Part shown: positions 5,559 to 14,277 of the stretch, one piece after another
Position numbering within the stretch: the stretch's first letter is position 1
Layout of the letters: each line of letters starts with the position of its first letter
Source of the DNA: a virus
Length of the DNA: 27,392 bases
IMG/VR virus record: IMGVR_UViG_3300035228_000218
Location: 1-27,392 of that record
Strand: one strand, 5' to 3'
The notes under the pieces: generated by a model
Told to the model about the DNA's origin: nothing
What the model saw: only the letters and a program-made list of their open reading frames with translations
The model's database searches: none
Translations under genes and position numbers: made by a program

Positions 5559-8500
5559 TCAGAATGCCTTAATGATATATTTAGTCTTGTGGAATGGATT
5601 GATAATAGGGACCTGTCTTTGAGGTCTCATAGTAATATCAGGAGTTGGTTTTTTAAAACTAGCGGAGAAATTAAATTCAGCATCAGTCATATCCATAAAA
5701 ATTTCAGATTGAGCAAACGAAACTTGTTTTGAAGTAGATGCTCCACCTAGTCCAGATCCAAATCCACCTCCAATTATACCAGCACCAGAAACATTACCAC
5801 CAGTAAAATCAGTATTCGGATTACCAACAACATCTCCAGTAATCATATGACTATGTGAATTTGTTTGACCAGAAGCAGGAATATATGAATCAATGGCAAA
5901 ACCTAATGGTCTAACATCAATGCAACCAGAAACATTGCCTCCAGTACCCTGAAGTGTTGCTCCAGCAAGTTCTCCTAGATCACTAATCCACCACACCATA
6001 TAACTTCCACTGACAGTAATATATGTCGTCACGTCGCCATTTGGTCCAGTTTTACTTGTTCCCATATAATCTTCAGCGAACGTTTTGAAGTCTGTCCAAT
6101 CTGCGCCAAGATATGCTTGCATTTCACTTGAGAAATTTGGATCTCTACCAGATATCCAATTAACCCAATTTTCAGCAACATGTTCCTGCTCTACTTCATT
6201 ACCACCAACTTCAATATTTGCTGCAAATTGTGTATCAGGATTTACATTCAAACCAAATAATGCTCTAACATTCCAAGGAATAACTGGATCACCAGATTCA
6301 CCATCAGGAGTAGCACTAACAAATTGATGTTCATGTACAGGAACTCTTGGTAAAACATCAGACAACGGACCTACTTGTGCAGATACAGATCCGGTGATAG
6401 TGAAAGGAACATCATCTACAATACTATTAAGATTATCTAATCTTACTGTCCCCAGAGAGAAAAATTGACTGCTCAATCCAGTTGTCCCAGTTCCCTCAAT
6501 CTGTTCCAGTGGATCAGATCCAGCAGTGTCAACTTTATCAAAATACCAATATCCACCTTCAGAACCAACATCAAAGATACCAGATCCAGTAGTTATTGGT
6601 AAGAAAGCAGAATTACCTCTGCTAGAATCAACTAATCCAACACCACACAATCTTCTATTTCTATAATCAGGAACTTTAAAAGATCCACTGAATATTGTCG
6701 TTTCATACGTGGTAGTAATAGTTTGTCCATTGACTACTGTAGGAGGAGTAGTTGTAGATTGCACAGACTCCACTACAGTTCCACCATATTGTGTTCCGAT
6801 TGCATTATATAAGTCTGTATATAAATTTGGATCTAAATCTCTACCATCACATTCAATAAATCCTGGATATCTAGCATCTAATCCACCAGCTGCGATTGTA
6901 CCGTCAAGATCACCATATCCAACAACGACATTTTCCTTTAGAATAGAAAGGACAGAACCAATTGGATAACCATCAAACTTTTGTGTCTTTTTACTATACC
7001 ACACACCAAGATTATCAGGTGCTGGAGGAACTGTCACGTAAGATTGAATCGACCACTGAAAAGAAACTGAAGGAATATTAGTTGCCTCTGTTCCAACAAT
7101 AACATCAGTAAATTCTATTGTTCCTAGTTGCTGAGGAGTAATAAGAACCAAGTAGAATGAAGTATTGACGGCAGGATCAAATGTTCTTGGTCCTACAACA
7201 GGTGTTGCTTCAGCATCTATACCAATTAAAGCACCATTTGTAGCAGTGATTGTAATTGGTCTATTGATACTGGTAACAGTGATAGGACTAGAAGAAATAT
7301 ATGTACCGGGAACTTGATTTACTTTATTTCCTGGTATATTAAACTGAGCATCATAATCTGGTCCAGTACTTGTTAAAATACTCCAAGATGGAATGTCTAG
7401 ATCACCAACACTAATCTGCATAGTGCGAGATCCAATACCACTACCATCAGAAAAGTCTGGTGATGATCGCATATAAAGTGTAATCCTATCACCATTCTGT
7501 ACTGATGTCGGGAAAGTACCTACTGATCCACTATTAACTTTAATTCTAACTTCTGTAGAGTCAGTAGACAATAAATTAACAGGAACTGATATACTTTGAC
7601 CTGTACCAGGATCTGTTCCAAGTCCAGTAATACCACCCAATGGCCTAGAATCAGAAGCAATCAATGCATCCTCAACAACATCAGATAGGGGTACATAAGA
7701 CCACCCATTGGGAGTTGATGATGGTGCGCTTCCAGTTGTTATTGTCCACATAGACAAACTAGCACCATCTCCAATAGAAAGAGTAGTATTATTTCCAGTC
7801 TGAGGATTAGATGATGTGGGAAGTTTTAACTGCAAATAATCACCATTGTTAACAGTTCCAATGCTACCACTAAATGTTACTCCATCAAGAACATTAAATC
7901 CTTCTCCATTAGTTGATGTTGTATCTACACTAGAAACTCCCCATTCACCATCACCATCTACAGATATATCTGCAGGACCGATTAAACCTTGGATTCTAAC
8001 TATATTACTATAAGCATCAATGTTTGTATCAAGTCCCACTAAATCAGTAAAAGAAGGAAATGGTTCAGGAATGTTTAGTGGAACAGATTTGCTTAAAATA
8101 TTCCATACTTCATTGGCAGTTCCAATATTAAGAGTAACTCTAGTAAATTGATTGTTAAAATTTTGAGTCTTGCCTCTAATTTGAATCTTAGCACCATTTT
8201 CTACAGTTTCAGTTCCATCTCCCTGAATCCAACCAGTATCGTATGTACCATCCCCATCATAATCAATCCGCATAGCAAAAACATCAATACCACCAGCAAC
8301 ATTGGCACCGATAGAAACTGCTGCCTGAGTAGTTGGTGTCAAACCACTAACTACTACAACCTCTTCACCACTACGCGATCCATCACCATAAGTAAAGAGA
8401 GTATCTAATTCAACATTATCAACATATGCTTGAAATGGAAATGGATCTGGCGTAAAATCTTCCGGAACTGTGGTAATAACCCAGTATTGAACAAGATCAC

Positions 8501-8615
8501 CAATTAAAATAGTAACAGTTTCGGAATAATCCCATATTGGAGGTGCCTTAAACCTAAACTGAACATAATCACCCTCAGAAACATACAACGGGGTGGTTGA
8601 GTGTGAATACGTCAT
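5559..8615 (-). CDS. Tail-collar fibre protein with N-terminal beta repeats (1018 aa)
   Basis: The N-terminal half has about four units of roughly 120 residues, each ending in a V.NG(D/A).(I/L/V).(L/I)......(T).(I/L).IG.....W.I.T pattern (starting near residues 12, 137, 255 and 372), probably beta-sandwich domains. Residues about 548-665 form a phage tail-collar domain, with PGFIECDGRDLD, LYNAIGTQYGG and FKVPDYRNRRLCG. Further on are histidine pairs (VHEHQF, NSHSHM) of the type that bind metal in T4 short-tail-fibre-like collars. The protein ends in YIIKAF, as two other fibre proteins here do almost exactly. A late-promoter box stands upstream at 8644-8651. Likely a trimeric tail fibre or tail-fibre-like virion protein. 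Confidence 0.9.
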   Translation of the reverse strand: MTYSHSTTPLYVSEGDYVQFRFKAPPIWDYSETVTILIGDLVQYWVITTVPEDFTPDPFPFQAYVDNVELDTLFTYGDGSRSGEEVVVVSGLTPTTQAAVSIGANVAGGIDVFAMRIDYDGDGTYDTGWIQGDGTETVENGAKIQIRGKTQNFNNQFTRVTLNIGTANEVWNILSKSVPLNIPEPFPSFTDLVGLDTNIDAYSNIVRIQGLIGPADISVDGDGEWGVSSVDTTSTNGEGFNVLDGVTFSGSIGTVNNGDYLQLKLPTSSNPQTGNNTTLSIGDGASLSMWTITTGSAPSSTPNGWSYVPLSDVVEDALIASDSRPLGGITGLGTDPGTGQSISVPVNLLSTDSTEVRIKVNSGSVGTFPTSVQNGDRITLYMRSSPDFSDGSGIGSRTMQISVGDLDIPSWSILTSTGPDYDAQFNIPGNKVNQVPGTYISSSPITVTSINRPITITATNGALIGIDAEATPVVGPRTFDPAVNTSFYLVLITPQQLGTIEFTDVIVGTEATNIPSVSFQWSIQSYVTVPPAPDNLGVWYSKKTQKFDGYPIGSVLSILKENVVVGYGDLDGTIAAGGLDARYPGFIECDGRDLDPNLYTDLYNAIGTQYGGTVVESVQSTTTPPTVVNGQTITTTYETTIFSGSFKVPDYRNRRLCGVGLVDSSRGNSAFLPITTGSGIFDVGSEGGYWYFDKVDTAGSDPLEQIEGTGTTGLSSQFFSLGTVRLDNLNSIVDDVPFTITGSVSAQVGPLSDVLPRVPVHEHQFVSATPDGESGDPVIPWNVRALFGLNVNPDTQFAANIEVGGNEVEQEHVAENWVNWISGRDPNFSSEMQAYLGADWTDFKTFAEDYMGTSKTGPNGDVTTYITVSGSYMVWWISDLGELAGATLQGTGGNVSGCIDVRPLGFAIDSYIPASGQTNSHSHMITGDVVGNPNTDFTGGNVSGAGIIGGGFGSGLGGASTSKQVSFAQSEIFMDMTDAEFNFSASFKKPTPDITMRPQRQVPIINPFHKTKYIIKAF
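7365..8580 (-). repeat. Four degenerate ~120-residue tandem repeats in the 1018-aa fibre
   Basis: Within the coding sequence the pattern V.NGD-I-L followed by IG-----W-I-T recurs at residues 12-49, 137-176, 255-294 and 372-417, a regular spacing of 117-125 residues. The repeats are visible only at protein level. A fifth, weaker unit may cover residues about 450-530. Confidence 0.6.
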
Positions 8616-8643
8616 TCCTAGATAGATACATTTCCAGTTCTAC

Positions 8644-8651
8644 TATTTATC
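8644..8651 (-). promoter_or_regulatory. Putative T4-type late promoter (GATAAATA)
   Basis: GATAAATA on the minus strand lies immediately after the stop of the 1012-aa adhesin gene and 29 bases upstream of ATG 8615. It matches the NATAAATA late box of T4-like cyanophages. It is located in one of the few non-coding gaps of the fibre block (36 bases), which supports function. Confidence 0.55.
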
Positions 8652-11600
8652 CTACTCATCTGAACCTGCCGGTGGTGGTGATCCTGTCTGTCTCAACTTT
8701 TTCCATTCCCCAGATTGATTAACATCTATCAAAATAGGCAGACTTGATTTAATTTCAACAGGAATATCTATGTCCTCAATTAGATAAAGATCAGATTCGA
8801 CAAGATCGTTTGGAGCAATATTAGGTGTATATACTGGTTCCTGATCCTTGAATAAACCATCAGTCTCATCTATATTAATATTATCTGGTTCTTCATCAAT
8901 CACAATTTCGATTCTCTTTGAACTTGTAGATGTTCCACCTTGTCCAGTAGCTGTTAAAATGTAATTTACAAATCTAGGTCCGAAGTCATCATATGTAATG
9001 TTAGTGTCAATATCATTTTCCTCAACTGTAGCTCCAGTACCACCTAATAGTGCAGTAGAAGAAGTTGTGTGTGAAGTACTTCCTTCTTCATTATTGTAAG
9101 TATTGTACTCATATACTTTCAGTATACTAATAGAAACATTAGCATAACTTACACTAAATGAAATTAATCCTTGTTCATCATAGTTTAAAGTCGATGGTAC
9201 TTCAAAAGAATCAATCGTAGGAATTTGATAAACTTCAAGAACAGCACAAGCAACTGGTGATGCTCCAGCTGGTCCATTAACATAAGCACAATATGTTGTA
9301 GTAGTTGCAGGACTTACTGGTTGATTACTACTTAGATTTCCATTACTAATACCACCAGATGTCCAAGTAATACTATTAGCGGTTCCAGTATAATACCATG
9401 ATAACTGTGCTACGCCACCTGCAATAATAGCAGGTACACTGACAGAGATATAAAAAATAGGAGGTATTAATACAGTAATAGTAACTGATGCTGAATATGA
9501 TCCAGCAGTAGATCCATAAGCAGATAAAGTGTAGGTTGTAGTACTAGTTGGATATACTGTAGCACTGCCACTGAAAATAAGTCCAGAATAATCCGTATAT
9601 CCTGATGTTGGTGCTTTAAACCCAGTATTGGGTCCATTACCAGTATATGGTCCTTCGCCACTAGGATTTGTCGTCCAAATTGTTCCAAATCCATTAGGAG
9701 GACCACCATTAGGATCAATTTTCTCGTAAATAGTTGTTGTACCTACAGGATGACCTGATGAATATCTTGGATATACGTATCCGATACTCGCATATGGTTT
9801 AACTCCACTTTCATTGTCATATCCAAAAAATGTACCTGGTGCCTGTGTAGTAAACGATTTGAATAGAGTGCCTTCCCGAGAATATCCACCAGGATTATAT
9901 GGAGAACACATGTGATCACCTGGAGCAGGAGATGTACTGAACCATCTGCTAATATTTTGCACACTATAAGTTGTTGCCGATCCAGATGAGGAAAGTGTTC
10001 CATAACCGCTAATTGATGCAGAAGTATATCCACCAGTCAAATACCAACTAAAAGATGCACCTTGTCCTTTAATGATTGTACTACTACTACCGAAAGATGC
10101 AGTCGCTTGCGTTGCTATAGTTCCAAAATCCTCATCTATGTTTGTAGATACCAAATCAGTAGTATTGGAAGAAACTTCAATTTCTTCTTCAGAAATTTCA
10201 ATTAAATTATCTAAATGTTCATTATTTTCCAAAAGTTCACTAGTACTACTTCCTTGTGGTGGAGGAGAACCATTTGTTCGTATATTTGACCATTGCCCAG
10301 ATTGATTAACATCTACTAAGATAGGTAGACTTGCCGTAATTTCAACGGGAATATCTATGGTATCAATTAAATAAAGATCAGATTCGACAATATCGTTTGG
10401 AGCAATATTAGGTGTATATACTGGTTCTTGATCTTTAAATAAACCATCAGTCTCATCAATGTTGATGTTATCCGGATTCTCATCAATAAAAATTTCTACT
10501 CGTTTTGATTGAGAAACAGATCCGCCTCCTCCCTGAATTGTCAGGATATAGTTTACAAATCTTGGACCAAAATTATTATATGTGATACTAGTGCTAAGAT
10601 TAGTTTCTTCGACTGTAGCATTAGGTCCGTTTAATTCAGCAGATCCAGAAGCTTCATATGAAGTCTCTCCTTGATCCGAATTGTAAGTATTGAACTCATA
10701 AATTTTTTGTATTTTTACAGAAATATTAGCATATTTTACTTTATAAGTAATAATTCCTTGCTCTCCATAATTAAGAGATACAGGAACCTCAAACTCTTCA
10801 ATTACTGGTAATTGATATACTGTAAGCGTAACTGATGCTGAAGGACTAGTTCCACCTAATCCAGTAGCATACGCTGAATATGTTGTAGTAGTTGCAGGAC
10901 ATACTTGTTGAGTACTGGTTACATTTCCATTACTAATATTGCCAGATGTCCAAATAACATTACTAGCATCTCCAGTTGTATACCAATCGAGTGTAGCACA
11001 AGCGCCAGCAATAATATATGATTGCGCTAAATTTATATACAGTACGGGCGGAATATAAACCGTAACTGTCGCAGTCCTATAAGTATTACCGCCTTCACCA
11101 CGAACATCAAAGAAATATGTTGTTGTACTAGTTGGACATACCTGTGTGTTACCACTCGCAGCAGATGATATGTTTGACATATTACGGTAGTAAATGTTAA
11201 CACCTGAAGAACTCCAAGTGAGTGTAGAACACTGTCCTCTAATAATTGTACTAGGACTTCTACTAATAGATACGTTTGGTGCTGGTGGTCGAGCTGGTGC
11301 ATCAATCGTGAAAGCAATGCCATATGGATTGCTACTAAAACTATCCGCTGATGGTGCATTATAAACACTACCACTTAAACTCTTAGTTCCTTGCGAAGCA
11401 TAAAATACAGTAGTACCTTGACCACCGTATCCAGATACGCTACAACCTCTACCATCAACAGTAAGAGATCCACTGTTATCAGCAGCTGCACGAATTACAT
11501 AGTTTCCACTCCAAGGAAAATATACATTACCGCTAAAATAGAATGTGGAACCATTATAAGCAGATCCAGGTCCACTATTAGGACCAGTAAATCTAACGGA

Positions 11601-11690
11601 GTAATTATTCATCAAAGAACCCCAAGCACCATTAGTGTAGTCTCCACCAATGCCTCCAGGTACATTTCTACTTGTGTAAATAATTGCCAC
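8652..11690 (-). CDS. Adhesin-like mosaic virion protein: PA14-like, Ig-like repeats, duplicated module (1012 aa)
   Basis: The start is GTG 11690, overlapping the TAG of the upstream gene by one base, with a GAGGA Shine-Dalgarno seven bases before it. Visible order: residues about 1-130, a PA14-like sugar-binding beta domain (AADNSGSLTVDG); Ig-like domains at 137-212 and 214-293 with the L-x-W and CP-x-TTTY pattern; a beta domain about 295-395; a C-module with FKDQEPVY and VNQSGQW at 400-475; an acidic linker 480-520; a third Ig-like domain (522-740) interrupted by about 125 foreign residues; then a second Ig/beta/C-module set (748-1012). No collar domain is present. Probably a fibre-tip or accessory adhesin with carbohydrate-binding potential. 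Confidence 0.82.
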   Translation of the reverse strand: MAIIYTSRNVPGGIGGDYTNGAWGSLMNNYSVRFTGPNSGPGSAYNGSTFYFSGNVYFPWSGNYVIRAAADNSGSLTVDGRGCSVSGYGGQGTTVFYASQGTKSLSGSVYNAPSADSFSSNPYGIAFTIDAPARPPAPNVSISRSPSTIIRGQCSTLTWSSSGVNIYYRNMSNISSAASGNTQVCPTSTTTYFFDVRGEGGNTYRTATVTVYIPPVLYINLAQSYIIAGACATLDWYTTGDASNVIWTSGNISNGNVTSTQQVCPATTTTYSAYATGLGGTSPSASVTLTVYQLPVIEEFEVPVSLNYGEQGIITYKVKYANISVKIQKIYEFNTYNSDQGETSYEASGSAELNGPNATVEETNLSTSITYNNFGPRFVNYILTIQGGGGSVSQSKRVEIFIDENPDNINIDETDGLFKDQEPVYTPNIAPNDIVESDLYLIDTIDIPVEITASLPILVDVNQSGQWSNIRTNGSPPPQGSSTSELLENNEHLDNLIEISEEEIEVSSNTTDLVSTNIDEDFGTIATQATASFGSSSTIIKGQGASFSWYLTGGYTSASISGYGTLSSSGSATTYSVQNISRWFSTSPAPGDHMCSPYNPGGYSREGTLFKSFTTQAPGTFFGYDNESGVKPYASIGYVYPRYSSGHPVGTTTIYEKIDPNGGPPNGFGTIWTTNPSGEGPYTGNGPNTGFKAPTSGYTDYSGLIFSGSATVYPTSTTTYTLSAYGSTAGSYSASVTITVLIPPIFYISVSVPAIIAGGVAQLSWYYTGTANSITWTSGGISNGNLSSNQPVSPATTTTYCAYVNGPAGASPVACAVLEVYQIPTIDSFEVPSTLNYDEQGLISFSVSYANVSISILKVYEYNTYNNEEGSTSHTTSSTALLGGTGATVEENDIDTNITYDDFGPRFVNYILTATGQGGTSTSSKRIEIVIDEEPDNINIDETDGLFKDQEPVYTPNIAPNDLVESDLYLIEDIDIPVEIKSSLPILIDVNQSGEWKKLRQTGSPPPAGSDE
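8709..9440 (-). repeat. Direct duplication inside the 1012-aa adhesin, copy 2
   Basis: Encodes the Ig-like domain, beta domain and C-module closest to the C-terminus. It pairs with 10296-11030, about 1.59 kb away. Conservation is strongest at 8794-8870, where I count 4 mismatches in 77 bases against 10381-10457; it falls off in the beta domain. This implies a fairly recent in-frame duplication or gene conversion. Confidence 0.8.
10296..11030 (-). repeat. Direct duplication inside the 1012-aa adhesin, copy 1
   Basis: Encodes the first Ig/beta/C-module set (residues about 220-465) and pairs with 8709-9440. The Ig part also shows similarity at DNA level, around 10870-11010 against 9285-9420, for example TATGTTGTAGTAGTTGCAGG in both. 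The neighbouring 565-aa gene has a third, more diverged protein-level copy of the same three-part unit. Confidence 0.8.
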
Positions 11691-13387
11691 TACATTTCCT
11701 CTACGTTTTGCCAGATCCCTGATTGATTTATATCAACTTTAACCTGTCGATTAGATTTTATAGAAACTGGAATGTCGATTCCATCAATCAAAAGTAATTC
11801 AGTTAAGATATCTGTATCTGGAGCAAATACCGGATCTTGATCTTTAAATGCATCATCAGTTTCTGGAATATCCAAATTTTCCGGAGTGATATCAATATTC
11901 ACTGGAATCACTACAGAATCATTAGCGACTCCACCTCTACCTGCAGCAGTTATTAGAACTGATACACTTTCAGGTCCAATGTTATTCCAAGCAATAGGAA
12001 CTTCAATTGATGGATTTGAAGATACAATAGTATCAGAATCTGGTCTTCCAGATTCCGCTGTAATTGCTGGATCAATGTTTATTGGAGTTCCGGTAGTATT
12101 TGTTCCATCAATATAGTAATATGTTGGTATAATAGTGATCGACACATCAGCATATTGAGTTTCAAATGAAACATTCAAAGTATCACCATAGTCAATTTCA
12201 AAAGGAGCTTCTATACTAGCAGTTGCAATGTAAAAAACATATACTGTCAAGTAAGCAATTTCGGATGTTCCTCCAAGTCCAGAAGCTTGGGCACTATAAT
12301 AGGTTGTTATTTGAGGAGTAAGTGTTACATTACTAGTCAAAAGTGTATTGTTTATATTTCCAGTCAACCAAACGAAGGTATCTGCATCTCCAGATGTTGA
12401 CCATGATAACGTTGTATTTGAACCTTTGATTATTTCCACAGATGTAGCAGTTAATGTAATCTCCGGACGAACGAGCATGTAAATTTTAACACTTCCCGCA
12501 ACACCAAATTGATAACCACCAGTTCCTCTTTGTCCAACTTCAACATTATGGGTTGTACCAGGAGCGTATGTTACAGAATCAACTAAATTTTGTCTCGTAA
12601 AATTAACTAAGGCACCGCCTCCGCCACCTCCTCCCTGACCTTGAGCACCTGCTTTTTGTCCACTAGCTTGGATACTAAAACCACGGACATATCCATTAAA
12701 TCCACCTCCTTGACAAAACCATGCTCTAAATCCACTACTGGTTTTATAAGCAATACCAGAATTATAATAAGGAGGGGCTCCGGTGCCACCACCAGCAGCC
12801 TGTTGAGCAACGTTGTAAATACTTATACTGTAATTACTACTAGTAAAAGCATTGTTGAAATAGATAACATAATGTTTTAGTGATGTACTATTTGAACAGG
12901 ATACTCCATCTGCTGCACCAGATCCAGCGTAATAAACTTGAATGTCAGAGCTATAACTACGAAATGTATGTTGGTTAGTGGTATTATTAAATGAATGTGA
13001 AACGTATGAATTATATACATACGTACCAGGATTTCCTGGTCCACCATCACCAGATCTTGAACCACCAATAGTAGGTCCATATCCTAGGGATGGTAAACCT
13101 CCAGAACTTCCATTGTATGTACTAACAGAAACTCCGTAGTTAGACCAGTTAAATACCGATGATCCACTTCCGCCTCCACCACCTCCAGGGATTCTACCAG
13201 CAGTGCCACCAGTTGCTTTTATTCCTAAAAATTGTGTATCTCCACCGTCAGTTCCAGAAGTTCTGGTAAAAGATGCATTTACATTTTCTCCAGCACCTCC
13301 ACCACCCCATAACCTGAGTTGTAATTCAGCTACATTAATCGGAATAGTAAAACTCTGTCCGTCAGATAGTGTTGTTGAAATTGGCAT
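11690..13387 (-). CDS. Glycine-rich adhesin-like protein with Ig-like and C-module domains (565 aa)
   Basis: Residues 20-35 (LQLRLWGGGGAGEN) and the glycine runs at about 67-73 and 250-258 are typical of phage glycine-rich adhesin domains, closed by VEVGQRGTGG...AGSVKIYML near 300. A non-glycine-rich segment (about 130-243) is inserted in this domain. An Ig-like domain follows (about 307-385, LSWSTSGDADTFVWLTG, then ITTYYSAQASG), then a beta domain, then a C-terminal module with FKDQDPVF, IDGIDIPVSIKS and DINQSGIW (495-565), homologous to the two copies in the next gene. Starts at ATG 13387, one base after the stop of the collar protein. Likely a receptor-binding or fibre-tip protein; glycine-rich adhesins do this in some T4-like phages, but the target here is unknown. 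Confidence 0.8.
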   Translation of the reverse strand: MPISTTLSDGQSFTIPINVAELQLRLWGGGGAGENVNASFTRTSGTDGGDTQFLGIKATGGTAGRIPGGGGGGSGSSVFNWSNYGVSVSTYNGSSGGLPSLGYGPTIGGSRSGDGGPGNPGTYVYNSYVSHSFNNTTNQHTFRSYSSDIQVYYAGSGAADGVSCSNSTSLKHYVIYFNNAFTSSNYSISIYNVAQQAAGGGTGAPPYYNSGIAYKTSSGFRAWFCQGGGFNGYVRGFSIQASGQKAGAQGQGGGGGGGALVNFTRQNLVDSVTYAPGTTHNVEVGQRGTGGYQFGVAGSVKIYMLVRPEITLTATSVEIIKGSNTTLSWSTSGDADTFVWLTGNINNTLLTSNVTLTPQITTYYSAQASGLGGTSEIAYLTVYVFYIATASIEAPFEIDYGDTLNVSFETQYADVSITIIPTYYYIDGTNTTGTPINIDPAITAESGRPDSDTIVSSNPSIEVPIAWNNIGPESVSVLITAAGRGGVANDSVVIPVNIDITPENLDIPETDDAFKDQDPVFAPDTDILTELLLIDGIDIPVSIKSNRQVKVDINQSGIWQNVEEM

Positions 13388-13388
13388 G

Positions 13389-14276
13389 TTAGAACTTAAT
13401 AATATATTCTACTAACATAAAGGGTGTAACTAATTGATCCAATTTTTCGGTATCGTTAATATCTACGTCAACAAATGCAGAAACTTCACTCATATCAACC
13501 TGTTTTTCTGAATATTGATATTCAAAATTATGGGAATAAGTTGTTGGTCTAAGAATATTATGTGAGTGAACTGATTCTTGACCTGCTTGATTAGTGAAAC
13601 CCCACTCATGTCCAGCGCCACTATTACCAGTAAATCTACCAAAGTCCTTACCTCCAGTTCCACCTACTTTATGGTTAGTAGTATAATTTAGAAAATACTG
13701 AGATCCTTGGTGAGCATGCCCCTGAAAATTTTCAATCGTAAGAGTTTCTTCTGAAGTAGATCTTTCAATGGTATATCTAGGATTTCCAAACATTTGAATA
13801 CCACTTTGAGCATTTACCTGAACATTGCCAATATAGTTGGCAGAAATTCTATTTCCTGAGTTAGAAACAACCTCAATTTGTGGTCCAACTCTTGTGGTTG
13901 GACTAGATTCAGTTATTCCCCTGTCTATAGTAAAGTTGTTGTATATACCAGTTCCTCTTCCACCAATGATAACTTTAGAACCTAGATCTGGAAGTTGAAA
14001 TTGTCCCAAATCTCCTTCTGCTTCATCCGGTTCTCTAATAATAGCATTGTCTTTTCGGAACCTAGATCCAGAACCAACTCCAAGAACTTCTGATAGAGCA
14101 ATATAACTTTGAGCATTGAAGATCGATCCATCGCATCTAAGATATCCAGCTGGCAATTCCTTTTTAAACTGAACACTATTTGGGTCATTAACTGTTCCTA
14201 AACTGGGACTAGTGTGAATTAAGATAGTTCCTACCATCCCTCCATAGCGCGATCTTTCTTTTGTGTAATTTGCCAT
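13389..14276 (-). CDS. Tail-collar domain fibre protein (295 aa)
   Basis: A phage tail-collar domain occupies about residues 14-110: GTILIHTSP near the start, LPAGYLRCDGSIFNAQ, then FQLPDLGSKVIIGG. Downstream GHAHQGSQ and SVHSHN give HxH pairs of the type that coordinate metal in trimeric collar fibres. The C-terminus is VEYIIKF, close to the endings of the 415- and 1018-aa collar proteins. ATG 14276 lies one base after the stop of the previous gene, with no clear Shine-Dalgarno sequence, suggesting coupled translation. It is probably a short tail fibre or baseplate-associated fibre of the virion. Confidence 0.88.
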   Translation of the reverse strand: MANYTKERSRYGGMVGTILIHTSPSLGTVNDPNSVQFKKELPAGYLRCDGSIFNAQSYIALSEVLGVGSGSRFRKDNAIIREPDEAEGDLGQFQLPDLGSKVIIGGRGTGIYNNFTIDRGITESSPTTRVGPQIEVVSNSGNRISANYIGNVQVNAQSGIQMFGNPRYTIERSTSEETLTIENFQGHAHQGSQYFLNYTTNHKVGGTGGKDFGRFTGNSGAGHEWGFTNQAGQESVHSHNILRPTTYSHNFEYQYSEKQVDMSEVSAFVDVDINDTEKLDQLVTPFMLVEYIIKF

Positions 14277-14277
14277 T

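Noticed and set aside
9467-11726. Several long overlapping frames on both strands inside the adhesin genes
   Set aside because: They are shadows of low-complexity Gly/Ser/Thr coding DNA, lack ribosome-binding sites, and give biased leucine/isoleucine/valine or serine-rich sequences.
11690-13387. Collagen-like G-X-Y repeats as a substrate of the dioxygenases
   Set aside because: The glycine runs are poly-G or irregular, not triplet-periodic, so no classical prolyl hydroxylase substrate can be claimed.
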